Assembly (NCBI RefSeq): GCF_900106525.1
Contig: NZ_FNOG01000007.1
Location: forward strand, 315,735-365,825
Length of the DNA stretch: 50,091 nucleotides
Direction of reading: 5' to 3'
Source of the DNA: Lysobacter enzymogenes
GTDB lineage: Bacteria > Pseudomonadota > Gammaproteobacteria > Xanthomonadales > Xanthomonadaceae
The notes beneath the pieces are model-generated. The model was not told where the DNA came from. It ran no database searches and saw only the letters and a program-made list of their open reading frames with translations. The position numbers were made by a program, and so were the translations under genes. Below, one piece after another: positions 17,177 to 26,093 of this stretch; positions within the stretch are counted from its first letter, which is position 1, and each line of letters begins with the position of its first letter.

Positions 17177-18490
17177 GTGCCTCGCATTTCTCTCGCCCTG
17201 TGCCTTCTCGCTTTGGCCGCCGTCAGCGGCCGCGCCGTTGCCGTCGACCTGTACGGCGGCGGCGCCGACTCGCCGGCCGCGGCTTATGTCGGCGACCGCT
17301 ATCTGGCCACGCAGCCGGTCGCGCGCTTGTCGCGCGACCGCAGCATCGTGGTGCCCTACGAGTTTTTCTCCATCGCCGAGTTGGGCAACGTGCAACCCGG
17401 CCGCACGCCGGTGTTCGCCGATTTCCGCAACCGCTATCCCGCCGATGCGGTGTCCTATTGCCGCACAGGCAGCGGATTCGGCAAGCACGTATTCAACGGC
17501 CAGGGCCCGTACGCCGCCGACGGCGATTGCGCGCCCAACGCGGCGACCGGTTTCAGCGCGTTGTCGGCGCGACCGGATTTCATCGGCAACGACGCGCCTT
17601 ACTCGCTCGCCGACTACGATGCTTTCCTGCTCAACCTGCAGGCCGAACGCGGCGCCGTGGTGCAGATTCCGGTGCTGGCCCAGGCCGTCGCGATCGTCTA
17701 CCGCGACGGCAACGGCCTGCCGCCCGGGCTGAACTTCACCACCGAGACCGTTTGCCAGGTGTTCGGCGGGAACATCCGCGACTGGAGCGATCCGCGCCTG
17801 GGCCTGAACCTGTCGCCGCCGCGGCCGATCACGGTGGTGTATCCCAGCGCCGGCAGCGGCGCCGGCTTCGCCTTGTCCGGGTTCCTGCAGAACAACTGCA
17901 ACGGCCGCTTCGACCTGCCTGCTGCGCAATTCCGCCAGAGCGCCGACTTCGTCGTGGCCGTCGGCGATGCGCTGCAGCGCTACTCAGCGGCTTCGCCGCA
18001 GCCGGGCGAAGCCGCCGCGGTGGCGACGGTGCGCCAGACCGCGGGCGCATTGAGTTATGCCGGCATCGGCGAAGCCCTGAATCAGGGGGCGATGTACGCG
18101 CGAGTGAACTCCTTCGACCCGGCCACGCTGGCTACGCCGAACATCGCCCCGGCCAACGTGCTGGTGGGCAAGGTGCTGAACAACGGTACGATCGGCGACG
18201 CGCCCGGGACGCTCAGCAACGCGCAGCGCAACTGCATGCGCCTGATTGCGCCGACCGCGCCGATCAGTTCGGCGTATCCCATCGTCGGGGTGAGCTATCT
18301 CAACGCTTACTACGCCGGCAACGCGGACAAGGCGCCGGCGCTGCGCAATCTGCTGCGCCAGTTCCTGCGTCCCATCCAATCGAATCCGGTCGATCCGCGA
18401 GTGGCGCTGCCGTCGGGGTATGCCTACCTGGACGGCAATGCGTTGTATCGCGGGATGTTGAACGCGGCGATCAACAGCTGCATCAACTGA
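17177..18490 (+). CDS. Periplasmic PstS-like substrate-binding protein
   Basis: The 437-residue protein carries a signal peptide (1-22). Features typical of phosphate-binding PstS-like proteins follow: a QIPVLAQAVAIVYR strand (163-176), a CQVFGGNIRDWSDP segment (193-206) and a glycine-serine ligand loop PSAGSGAG (223-230). It is longer than E. coli PstS and contains several cysteines. The start is GTG at 17177 with AAGGAGA upstream. No pstC, pstA or pstB gene is adjacent. It may supply a distant transporter, act as a DING-like secreted phosphate binder, or bind another anion. Confidence 0.72.
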   Translation: MPRISLALCLLALAAVSGRAVAVDLYGGGADSPAAAYVGDRYLATQPVARLSRDRSIVVPYEFFSIAELGNVQPGRTPVFADFRNRYPADAVSYCRTGSGFGKHVFNGQGPYAADGDCAPNAATGFSALSARPDFIGNDAPYSLADYDAFLLNLQAERGAVVQIPVLAQAVAIVYRDGNGLPPGLNFTTETVCQVFGGNIRDWSDPRLGLNLSPPRPITVVYPSAGSGAGFALSGFLQNNCNGRFDLPAAQFRQSADFVVAVGDALQRYSAASPQPGEAAAVATVRQTAGALSYAGIGEALNQGAMYARVNSFDPATLATPNIAPANVLVGKVLNNGTIGDAPGTLSNAQRNCMRLIAPTAPISSAYPIVGVSYLNAYYAGNADKAPALRNLLRQFLRPIQSNPVDPRVALPSGYAYLDGNALYRGMLNAAINSCIN

Positions 18491-18510
18491 GCGCCGCCGG
18501 CAGTGGCCGG

Positions 18511-18543
18511 CCGCCCCGGCGCCGCAGCGCGGCGCCGGGGCGG
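18511..18543. terminator. Strong bidirectional hairpin between convergent genes
   Basis: A 14-bp perfect GC stem (18511-18524 with 18530-18543) with a 5-base loop sits 20 bases after the PstS-like stop and 12 bases from the MFS stop. There is no T-run on either strand, but its position between convergent genes supports transcript-end formation for both. Confidence 0.6.
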
Positions 18544-18554
18544 ATCGACGGCCG

Positions 18555-19796
18555 TCAGCCCTGCAACGCTGGCCGCAAGCCGCCGCCACCCGCGCGCGGC
18601 GCGCGCGGAAACGCCAGCGCGATCGCCGCCGCCGCCAATCCCGCCATCATCGAGCCGACATACAGCCAGGTGTAGCTGCCGTAGCGGTCGTACAGCCAGC
18701 CGCCGATCACCGGGCCCAGCGCCATGCCCAGGCTCGACAGCAGGCTGGCCGCGCCGAGCACGCCGCCGAGGATGCGCGGGTCGAACGCATCGCGCGCGAG
18801 CGAGGCGTACAGCGGCATGGTTCCGCCGTAGGCCATGCCGAACACGATCGCCACCGCGTAGAAACCGTCGAGCTGGTTGACCGCCAGATAGCTCACCGCC
18901 GCCAGCGCCTGCACGAACAAGCCGGCGACCAACACGGGTTTGGCGCCGAAGCGGTCGGCCAGCGTGCCGAACAACAGGCGTCCGCCGAGCCCGGCCGCGC
19001 CTTCCATGCTGTAGATGGTGACCGCCGCGGTCACCGGCAGGCCGCAGCCGATGGCATAGCTCACCGTGTGGAAGATCGGCCCGGAATGCGCGGCGCAGCA
19101 GGCGAAGAACGCTAACCCCAGCACGATGAACGCGCGCGAGCGCAGCGCCTGGGCCATCCTTGCCGGCGCCGTGTCGGCGACGGTTGCCGGTGCGGGCGTC
19201 GAAGCGGCCGCGGCTGGTGCGGCGCGCACGAACCACACCGCCGGCAGCGTCAGCGCCCAGGCCAGCGCGCCGACGATCAACAAGGTGGTGCGCCAGTCGT
19301 AATGGCTGATGAGCCAGGCCACCAACGGCGACAGCGTCATCGGCGCGACCCCGACCCCGGCGGAGACCAGCGAGATCGCCAGATTGCGGCGGCGTTCGAA
19401 CGCCGCGGCCGTGGCCGCGATGATCGGCGCGAAGAACGCCGCCGCGGCCGCGCCGAGCAGCACCCCGTATGCGAGCTGGAACTGCAGCAGGCTGCCCGCG
19501 CGGCTGGCCAGCACGCAGGCCAGCCCGAGCAGCAGCGCGCCGGCCAGGGCCACCGCGCGCGGGCCGATCCGGTCGCTGAGCAGGCCCCAGCCGAAGCCGG
19601 CCACGCCCATGCTGAGGAAGGCCAGCGTCATCGCCGCCGACAGCCCCGCGCGCGACCAGCCGGTGGCCGCGCCCATCGGCCCCAGCAACACCGCCAGCGA
19701 GAACACCGCGCCGATGGCGACGCAGCCGAGCACGGCGCCGGCGGCGACCAGGGACCAGTTGCGGTCGAGAGCGGGGGCGGCCGCAGGGCTGTTCAT
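18555..19796 (-). CDS. MFS transporter, oxalate/formate antiporter-like
   Basis: The 413-residue protein has about 12 membrane helices in two halves. The motif-A loop between helices 2 and 3 reads GWGLLSDRIGPR (69-80), and an equivalent FGTLADRFG occurs in the second half. Best fit is the monocarboxylate/oxalate-formate antiporter branch of the major facilitator superfamily, but the substrate cannot be read from sequence. The ATG at 19796 has a weak ribosome site. It is transcribed divergently from the effector-immunity pair at 20168 and shows no functional link to it. Confidence 0.82.
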   Translation of the reverse strand: MNSPAAAPALDRNWSLVAAGAVLGCVAIGAVFSLAVLLGPMGAATGWSRAGLSAAMTLAFLSMGVAGFGWGLLSDRIGPRAVALAGALLLGLACVLASRAGSLLQFQLAYGVLLGAAAAAFFAPIIAATAAAFERRRNLAISLVSAGVGVAPMTLSPLVAWLISHYDWRTTLLIVGALAWALTLPAVWFVRAAPAAAASTPAPATVADTAPARMAQALRSRAFIVLGLAFFACCAAHSGPIFHTVSYAIGCGLPVTAAVTIYSMEGAAGLGGRLLFGTLADRFGAKPVLVAGLFVQALAAVSYLAVNQLDGFYAVAIVFGMAYGGTMPLYASLARDAFDPRILGGVLGAASLLSSLGMALGPVIGGWLYDRYGSYTWLYVGSMMAGLAAAAIALAFPRAPRAGGGGLRPALQG

Positions 19797-20167
19797 GGGC
19801 GCGATTCGGTGGGGGCTTGCTTAGGCGACGAACCGGGAGCGGCGGAATCGACACAGCATCCGCACGGGCCGATAGGCGGCCGGGCGGTCGGATTCGCCCG
19901 ATTTTGGCGTCGGAAAAACCCTGCGCAATCGGTACGGCACGTTTTCGGCGCGACCCGCCGTTTTTCGCCGCATGCGGAAAATCGCCGTGATCGTGCGCAA
20001 TGGAACGGGCGTGCGTGAATGAGAGTTTCGCATTGCGCTGTCGGAGCGCGCGGCGCGGATGGAAATTTTCCGCATCGACAGGTGCGCGTCGATGGCGCGA
20101 CACTGGCGTCCGGCTCGCATCGCTTCGATGGCGGGACATCCGGATGGTGCGATATGGAACTGCTGCG
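19797..20167. other. Divergent intergenic region, relatively AT-rich
   Basis: No gene is supported. Between about 19900 and 20075 the composition drops and short A/T runs alternate with CGCC/GGCG pieces, including an imperfect palindrome centred near 19973. Promoters for the MFS gene and the immunity-effector pair should be here. Confidence 0.45.
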
Positions 20168-20812
20168 ATGAAAACCAGAAACCTGCTTGGCGGCGTAATC
20201 GTCGCTGCGGCGATGGCGTTGGGTCTGATCGCGTGTTCCAACGCGGTGAAGGATCCGAAGTACGAGCGCAATCCGAACCCGCGGCAGAAGTATGTGGTGA
20301 CGGCGAAGGTCGATGGCGCGCCGGGGCCGTTTCGGGTGGCGACGGCGAGCGTGCAGTACAAGATCGGTCCCACGCAGCAATGCATGCCGCCGGCAGAGCC
20401 GATTTCGGGGACGTTTCCCACGCCCGATCGCGCGAGCGTGTCGTTGCAGGTCAGGAAGTTGTCGGAGTCGGAGTTTCAGTTCGATTTCTATCTCGATGCG
20501 ATGGCGGCCAAGGACTACTTCGGCAGGGGTGTCTGCAATTGGCGAGTCGAAGGAGTGAACTTGACGCTGAGGCCGACGGGGGTGCCGGAGGAGCGGAAGT
20601 TCAGCGCTTACATGAGCGGCACGGATTTTCCCTGGATCGATCCTCTCGTTCTGTATGCCCGCCGCGAAGCGTATGGGGCGCCCCGAGAGCGCGCTTACGA
20701 CATCGCCGAGGACGCGCTGAAGAAAGAGTGGGCGGTGACGCGCTATGGAAGCGACGTCACGAAGTTTTTGACGATAACGATGGAAGCCAGGGAGTCGGGC
20801 AGTGGCCATTAG
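20168..20812 (+). CDS. Putative immunity lipoprotein of a type IV-secreted lipase effector
   Basis: The 214-residue lipoprotein has the lipobox LIAC (Cys23), followed by Ser24, so it should sort to the outer membrane. The mature domain is about 190 residues with two more cysteines, in QCMPP and GVCNWRV. Its stop overlaps the GTG start of the lipase effector by 11 bases. In Xanthomonadales killing systems, immunity proteins (X-Tfi) for envelope-acting effectors are lipoproteins encoded just upstream of the effector. The codon use (AAG/GAG-rich, more AT) differs from the neighbours, as in exchanged toxin-immunity cassettes. Assignment rests on context; no domain was recognised. Confidence 0.72.
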   Translation: MKTRNLLGGVIVAAAMALGLIACSNAVKDPKYERNPNPRQKYVVTAKVDGAPGPFRVATASVQYKIGPTQQCMPPAEPISGTFPTPDRASVSLQVRKLSESEFQFDFYLDAMAAKDYFGRGVCNWRVEGVNLTLRPTGVPEERKFSAYMSGTDFPWIDPLVLYARREAYGAPRERAYDIAEDALKKEWAVTRYGSDVTKFLTITMEARESGSGH

Positions 20813-22133
20813 CAGCATGCACTACGCAGAGCTCAGCGAATTCGCGTACAACCCTCCATCCAAGAACGAAAATGGCGACTGGAACGCCGAAATCGGCGGC
20901 ATCAAGTACAACGTCGTCGAAGTCGTGGACAACAAATCGTCCGGTTACCAGGGGGTGCTGTTTCAAAGCACGAAGACGGGCGAATTCGTCGTCGCCCATC
21001 GTGGAACCGAGTTCAAGGAAGAGTTCATCGACGACGTCCTGCGCGCCGACGGCGGCATGGTCGCCACGCGAACAAACCAACAGGCCAGGGACGCCCTGGC
21101 ATTGACTGAGCGGGCGATGGAACTCGCCCGACCTAAAAATGCACCGGTCACGGTAACCGGACACTCCCTCGGCGGCTGCCTCGCCCAGATCGCCGCGGCC
21201 AAGTACGGATTGCACGGCGAGACCTTCAACGCCTACGGCGCGGCGAGCCTCGACCAACGCATCCCCGAAGGCGGCCGCGACGTCGTCAACCACGTCATGG
21301 CGGCCGATTTCGTCAGCTCCGCCAGCCATCACTACGGCGAGGTCAAGGTGTACGCCAGCCGGCACGACATCGCGACGCTGTCGGGCGCCGGCTACGCCAA
21401 CAACGAACGCGCGATCGACCGCGGCAATCTGCCGGTCGCCATCGCGCGCGGCGCGACCTCGCACAGCCTGCACAACTTCCGCGACACCGACGGCGTCAAT
21501 CCGGACCTATCGGTGCTGCGCGATCCCGAAACCAGCGTCAACGCCCACCGCTTCGGCTCGATGATCGAAAAGTTCCGCGACGATGTGTGGGCCATGCGCG
21601 AAGGCGCCTCCCTCGGCGGGGCGATCCTGCGCGGCCCGATGGGCATCGCCGAGGAGATCGGCCGCCGGCTCCCGGAAAAACCGCCGGAGAGCCCGTTCAA
21701 GGACGCCCACGGCGCGTTGCCGGCGGGCGAGCCGCGGCCGTTCGATCCGCGCCATTCCGATCACCCCGGCCATTCGATGCATGGCGCCGTGCAGGCGGGC
21801 GTCGAGCGGGTCTACGCGCAACAGGGGCGGCCCTTCGGCGAAGGCGGCGAACGCACCGCGGCGGCGTTGTTCGTCGATGCCCGGCTGAAAGGGATCGATC
21901 AGGTCGATCACGTCGTCGCCGGCCGCAGCGACGGCGCCGGCATCGACGTGTTCGCCGTGCAGGGCGCGCTGGCCGATCCGGCGCACAAGCGCGCCCAGGT
22001 CAACAGCGAGGCGGCGGAACGGGTTCCGGTCGAGGCTTCGTTCCGGCAGCTCGCGCAGGCCGAGCAGAAGGCGGCCGCGCTGGAGCTTCCGAGCCAGCAG
22101 CAGGTCCACTCCCAGGCCGCGCGCACCGCGTAG
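20802..22133 (+). CDS. Type IV-secreted antibacterial effector: class 3 lipase with C-terminal XVIPCD
   Basis: The 443-residue protein has an N-terminal alpha/beta-hydrolase of the class 3 lipase type. The nucleophile elbow is VTGHSLGG (Ser122), with Asp189 in SRHDIAT and His221 or His224 in TSHSLHNF as triad candidates. Residues 314-425 match the Xanthomonas VirD4-interacting conserved domain: HPGHSMHGAV, a DR/DH-type core, a VFAVQG block, ADPAHKRAQV, and a Q-rich tail. This domain docks effectors to VirD4 of the bacteria-killing T4SS. There is no signal peptide. Predicted role: phospholipase attacking membranes of contacted rivals. The GTG at 20802 is favoured by a GGGAG site; an ATG at 20817 is the alternative. 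Confidence 0.85.
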   Translation: MAISSMHYAELSEFAYNPPSKNENGDWNAEIGGIKYNVVEVVDNKSSGYQGVLFQSTKTGEFVVAHRGTEFKEEFIDDVLRADGGMVATRTNQQARDALALTERAMELARPKNAPVTVTGHSLGGCLAQIAAAKYGLHGETFNAYGAASLDQRIPEGGRDVVNHVMAADFVSSASHHYGEVKVYASRHDIATLSGAGYANNERAIDRGNLPVAIARGATSHSLHNFRDTDGVNPDLSVLRDPETSVNAHRFGSMIEKFRDDVWAMREGASLGGAILRGPMGIAEEIGRRLPEKPPESPFKDAHGALPAGEPRPFDPRHSDHPGHSMHGAVQAGVERVYAQQGRPFGEGGERTAAALFVDARLKGIDQVDHVVAGRSDGAGIDVFAVQGALADPAHKRAQVNSEAAERVPVEASFRQLAQAEQKAAALELPSQQQVHSQAARTA

Positions 22134-22426
22134 CGCCGCCGGCGTCGCCAGCGCTCACGCGATCCGGTTGAGATCCACCCTGCGTTCGAAGCCCGTCCAA
22201 AGTCATCCGCGGCGAGTCCGAAACCAGCTCGCAGCCCTTCGCAAACCCGTCCGCACGTACGTGCCACGGCGAACCGCGACGCCCGTCGCCGCAGCGCCTG
22301 CTCCACAACGCCGACGCGACATCGCCGCCGCCCGCCACATGAACGCGCTGTAAGTTCTGTGAGCGCGCCGTCGCGAGCGCGCGTGCCAGAATCGGCCTTC
22401 CTTTCGCTGCGGCGCACGTATCTCTT
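22134..22426. other. Intergenic stretch before the TerC-family gene
   Basis: No gene is seen. I checked for a yybP-ykoY manganese riboswitch, which precedes some TerC-family genes, and found no convincing core. A GC hairpin-prone stretch lies around 22360-22385. Confidence 0.35.
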
Positions 22427-23950
22427 ATGGAATGGCTTTCCGACCCGACCATCTGGATGGGTCTGGCGACCCTGGTGGTGCTGGAGATCGTCCTCGGCAT
22501 CGACAACCTGGTCTTCATCGCCATCCTCGCCGACAAGCTGCCGCCGCATCAGCGCGATCGGGCGCGCCTGATCGGCCTGAGCCTGGCCCTGCTGATGCGC
22601 CTGGCGCTGCTGGCGACGCTGTCATGGATCATGCGCCTGACCGCGCCGCTGTTCTCGCTGTTCGGCCACGAATTCTCCGGCCGCGACCTGATCCTGCTCG
22701 GCGGCGGCCTGTTCCTGCTGTTCAAGGCGACGATGGAGCTGCACGAGCGCCTGGAGCCGCCGGCGGAGACCGGCAGCGGCAAAGTCCACGCCGCGTTCGG
22801 GCTGGTGGTGCTGCAGATCGTCGTGCTCGATGCGGTGTTCTCGCTCGACTCGGTGATCACCGCGGTCGGCATGGTCGACGAGCTGGGGGTGATGTTCGCC
22901 GCGGTCATCATCGCCATGGCGGTGATGCTGGTGGCGAGCAAGCCGCTGACCGGCTTCGTCGGCCGCCACCCGACCGTGGTGGTGCTGTGCCTGGGCTTCT
23001 TGCTGATGATCGGCTTCAGCCTGGTCGCCGAGGGCCTGGGCTTCAAGATTCCCAAGGGCTATCTGTACGCGGCGATCGCGTTCTCGATCCTGATCGAGAG
23101 CTTCAACCAATGGTCGCGGGCCAACCGCGAGCGGCACGCGCAGCGCCTGCCGCTGCGCCAGCGCACCGCCGAGGCGGTGACCCGGCTGCTCGGCGCGCGG
23201 CCGCTCGGCGAGGACGAGCGCGCCGGCGCCGGTGCGGCCGCGGCCGAGCCGGGGCTGGAAGCGGCCGAGCACGACATGATCCGCAGCGTGCTGACCCTGG
23301 CCGAGCGCTCGGTCGCCAGCGTGATGACGGTGCGCGCCGACATCCAATGGATCGACGCGCGGCGCGGGCCGCAGCACGCCGCGCAGCGGCTGATCGCCAC
23401 GCCGCATACGCGCCTGCTGGTGGGCGACGGCGAACTCGACGACCTGCAGGGTGTGGTCGCCAGCCGCGATCTGCTCGCTGCGGTGTTGTCGGGCCAGCCG
23501 CTGGCGCTGGCCGAGCATCTGCGCGAACCGCTGGTCTTGCCCGAATCGAGCACCGCGCTGCACGCGCTGGAGCGCATCCGCGAGCACCCGATCGCGCTGG
23601 CGGTGGTGGTGAACGAATACGGCGGCGTGGAAGGCCTGGTCACCGCCAACGACCTGCTCGCGGCCATCGCCGGCGACCTGGTCGACACCCGCGACGCCGA
23701 CTTCGGCATCGAGCGCGGCGAGGACGGCGCCTGGATCGTCGACGCCTCGATCTCGCTGGAAGACCTGTTCCGCGCCACCGGCATCGCGCTGGAGCGGCAG
23801 GCGTCCTACGTCAGCGTGGCCGGGCTGTTCCTGCACCTGCTCGAACGCCTGCCGGCGGCCGGCGACCGGGTGCGCAGCGGCGGCTGGCAGCTGGAGGCGC
23901 TGAGCCTGGAGCGGCGCCGGGTCGGACGGGCGCGGCTGACGCCGGTGTAA
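22427..23950 (+). CDS. TerC-family membrane protein with CBS and CorC/HlyC C-terminal domains (YoaE/YegH-like)
   Basis: The 507-residue protein begins with about seven membrane helices of the TerC family. The paired acidic signatures are [14 protein letters not shown] (Glu20, Asp26, Asn27) and [16 protein letters not shown] (Asp135, Asp141). A soluble C-terminal half follows with two CBS motifs (about 285-400) and a CorC_HlyC transporter-associated domain (about 415-500). TerC proteins are linked to metal (notably manganese) export and tellurite resistance, and the CBS pair suggests nucleotide-responsive gating. The ATG at 22427 lies in a C/T-rich context without a strong ribosome site. It stands alone. 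Confidence 0.85.
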   Translation: MEWLSDPTIWMGLATLVVLEIVLGIDNLVFIAILADKLPPHQRDRARLIGLSLALLMRLALLATLSWIMRLTAPLFSLFGHEFSGRDLILLGGGLFLLFKATMELHERLEPPAETGSGKVHAAFGLVVLQIVVLDAVFSLDSVITAVGMVDELGVMFAAVIIAMAVMLVASKPLTGFVGRHPTVVVLCLGFLLMIGFSLVAEGLGFKIPKGYLYAAIAFSILIESFNQWSRANRERHAQRLPLRQRTAEAVTRLLGARPLGEDERAGAGAAAAEPGLEAAEHDMIRSVLTLAERSVASVMTVRADIQWIDARRGPQHAAQRLIATPHTRLLVGDGELDDLQGVVASRDLLAAVLSGQPLALAEHLREPLVLPESSTALHALERIREHPIALAVVVNEYGGVEGLVTANDLLAAIAGDLVDTRDADFGIERGEDGAWIVDASISLEDLFRATGIALERQASYVSVAGLFLHLLERLPAAGDRVRSGGWQLEALSLERRRVGRARLTPV

Positions 23951-24331
23951 GCGCAGCGCGGCCGTAGACCAGCGCCCTCGATCGGCGTCCCGATCCGCGC
24001 GCTGCGACGCAAATCGCGCCGCGAATCGAAACCGGAACTGCGTCACGCCGGCGCGGCGAACCGCAGCAAACTCCGCTCCGGCCGTCCAGGCGCCCGTTTC
24101 GGCACAGGCGTTCGCGGCGGCGCGAATCCGCCGCCGAATCAATCCCTTATCGTCCGCGGCGCGGGCCGGGGCGGTGCCGCCCGTGGATTCATCCGGCACG
24201 CATATTGCGCTGCAGCGTGCAGTCGCCGAAATTGCCTGCTTAGTCTAACGGCCGTTTCAATTCCGCTATTCAATCCGCGAGTTGGAGCAAACCCTCGGGT
24301 CGCCAGGCGGAGCCGTGCAAGGACACCGGCC
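23951..24331. other. Intergenic stretch before the TetR gene
   Basis: No supported gene. Bases 24225-24285 are AT-richer than the surroundings and contain a TTAGTCTAAC half-palindrome, a possible promoter/operator area for the TetR-family gene. Confidence 0.4.
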
Positions 24332-25132
24332 GTGAACAGTCCCCGCGCCAATTCGAGCGATACCCGCCGGCGCCTGCTCGAGGCAGCCGAGGCGCTGTTC
24401 ATCCGCCACGGCTACGAGGGCATGCTGCTGCGCCAGATCACCAGCGAGGCCAAGGTCAACCTGGCCGCGGTGAACTACCACTTCGGCAGCAAGGAAGCGC
24501 TGGTGCAGGAGCTGCTGTCCTCGCGCCTGGACCGGCTCAACGAAGAGCGCCTGCAACTGCTGTCGCTGTGCGAGCAGCGCATCGGCGCCCAGCAGCTCGA
24601 CGCGCCGACGGTGCTGAGCATCCTGTTCGTGCCGGCGGTGCGGCTCAGCCGCGACAGCGCCGGCGGCATCTCCTTCATGCGCCTGCTCGGCCGCGTCTAC
24701 AGCGACCCGTCGCCGTTCGTGCGCGGCTTCCTGTACGAGCACTACCAGCCGATCTACGAGCGCTTCTTCGAAGCCTTCGCCCGCGCGCTGCCCCACCAGT
24801 CGCGCAACGAGCTGGGCACCCGCCTGCATTTCGCGCTCAAGGCGCTGTCGGGCGTGCTGGCCGGCGAAAACATGGACCAATTGATCGCGGCGATCTGCGT
24901 CGGCGAGGCGGTCAGCGACTCGCTGATGCTGGGCCGGCTGGTCGCCTTCGTCTCACCGCTGTTGACCACCCCGTTCGACAATCTGGCCCAGGTGCGCCAC
25001 GTCGAGCAGGTGATGGGCCTGGCGCCGGCCGCGGCGCTGGGCGCCGACGCGGCCTTGCGCGGCGAGCTGGAGGCCGGGCGCAAGCCGCGCGGGATCCTGC
25101 CGCTGTGGGCGGAAAAGGTGGTGGGCGCATGA
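24332..25132 (+). CDS. TetR/AcrR-family transcriptional regulator
   Basis: The 266-residue protein has a TetR DNA-binding domain at residues 10-57: RRRLLEAAEALFIRHGYEG forms helix 1, and the turn and recognition helix end in the conserved AAVNYHFGSKEAL. The C-terminal 200 residues form an all-helical ligand/dimer domain longer than usual, ending in an Ala/Gly-rich tail. The GTG at 24332 follows AAGGA. No target gene is obvious: TerC is 380 bases upstream on the same strand and a FecI sigma gene follows 247 bases later. The effector ligand is unknown. Confidence 0.87.
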   Translation: MNSPRANSSDTRRRLLEAAEALFIRHGYEGMLLRQITSEAKVNLAAVNYHFGSKEALVQELLSSRLDRLNEERLQLLSLCEQRIGAQQLDAPTVLSILFVPAVRLSRDSAGGISFMRLLGRVYSDPSPFVRGFLYEHYQPIYERFFEAFARALPHQSRNELGTRLHFALKALSGVLAGENMDQLIAAICVGEAVSDSLMLGRLVAFVSPLLTTPFDNLAQVRHVEQVMGLAPAAALGADAALRGELEAGRKPRGILPLWAEKVVGA

Positions 25133-25379
25133 ACGGCCGGGCGACGACGATGCGCGCGGCCGAGCAAGCAAGGGCAGGGGGCGTCCCGACGCCGCAGCCC
25201 TAGGGCGGCGGCCGCGAGGCGAAGCAAGTGCGCTACCGGAACCGCCGTGCGCGGCTGCGGCCCGGACCCCCGCCAGGGGCGTCCGCCGCGGCCGTCGGCG
25301 TCGGCGCCGCCGAAGCGGCCCCCGCGTGGGGCGGGGCCGCGGCATTGGGTGCATTCCATTGGTTAGGAAGGAAAGAGCA

Positions 25380-25952
25380 ATGACCGATCCGGCGTCATGG
25401 CCGCATGAGTCCGCATCGCTCGCCGAGTACGGGGAGGACGGCGCCGCCCAGTGGAACAACGTGTCCCTGCGCTACCGCCTGCCCCTGCGCGGCTTCTTTT
25501 CCAAGCGGGTCAAGGACGCGGCAGAAGTCGAGGACCTGACCCAGGAGGTGTTCTTGCACCTGATCCGGCGCGCCCGCGGCGGGCCGATCGAGCACGTCGA
25601 GCAGTACGTGTTCCAGGTCGCCGCCAACACCCTGCGCGACTGGGGCCGGCGCCGCAAGGCGCGCAACCAGGACGCGCACGAATCTTTCGACGCCCAGGTG
25701 CACGATCCGGCTACGGATATTTCGCCCGAGCGCGTCTTACTGGGTAAGGAGCAGGTCGAACTGGTCGCCGCGGTCCTGCGCGGGCTGCCGGAACGCACCC
25801 GCGACGTGTTCGTGCTGCGGGTGATGGAGAAGAAGAAATATGCGGAAATCGCGGCGATGATGGCCATCTCCGTGCGTTCGGCCGAGAAGCACATGGCCAA
25901 GGCCCTGGCGCAGTTGGGAGGCATCGTCGATGGATTGGGAACGCAGGACTGA
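25380..25952 (+). CDS. ECF RNA polymerase sigma factor, FecI type
   Basis: The 190-residue protein shows sigma region 2 (about 25-90, with DLTQEVFLHLIRRA and the WGRRRKARN end) and region 4 (about 125-180, with LPERTRDVFVLRVMEKKKYAEIAAMM and SVRSAEKHMAKAL). The ATG at 25380 has a strong AGGAAGG site. It is followed by FecR and a large TonB-dependent receptor, the usual surface-signalling trio: receptor occupancy is relayed through FecR to release the sigma factor. No Fur box was found upstream, so this system may respond to a carbohydrate or another nutrient rather than iron. Confidence 0.9.
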   Translation: MTDPASWPHESASLAEYGEDGAAQWNNVSLRYRLPLRGFFSKRVKDAAEVEDLTQEVFLHLIRRARGGPIEHVEQYVFQVAANTLRDWGRRRKARNQDAHESFDAQVHDPATDISPERVLLGKEQVELVAAVLRGLPERTRDVFVLRVMEKKKYAEIAAMMAISVRSAEKHMAKALAQLGGIVDGLGTQD

Positions 25953-26093
25953 GCGGCGCGCCGGCCCCCTCGGGGCGGGCGCAGCCTGTGCGTTCGGACG
26001 CGGTCGGCCTGAGCGGGCCGTCACGGATCGGAACATCGGCCGCACGGCGCGTTCCACGCGCATCGGCCGGAGTTGCTGGAGAGGTCACACCCG

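Noticed and set aside
22134-22426. Possible yybP-ykoY manganese riboswitch before the TerC-family gene
   Set aside because: No conserved loop sequences or paired stems of that class could be found by eye.
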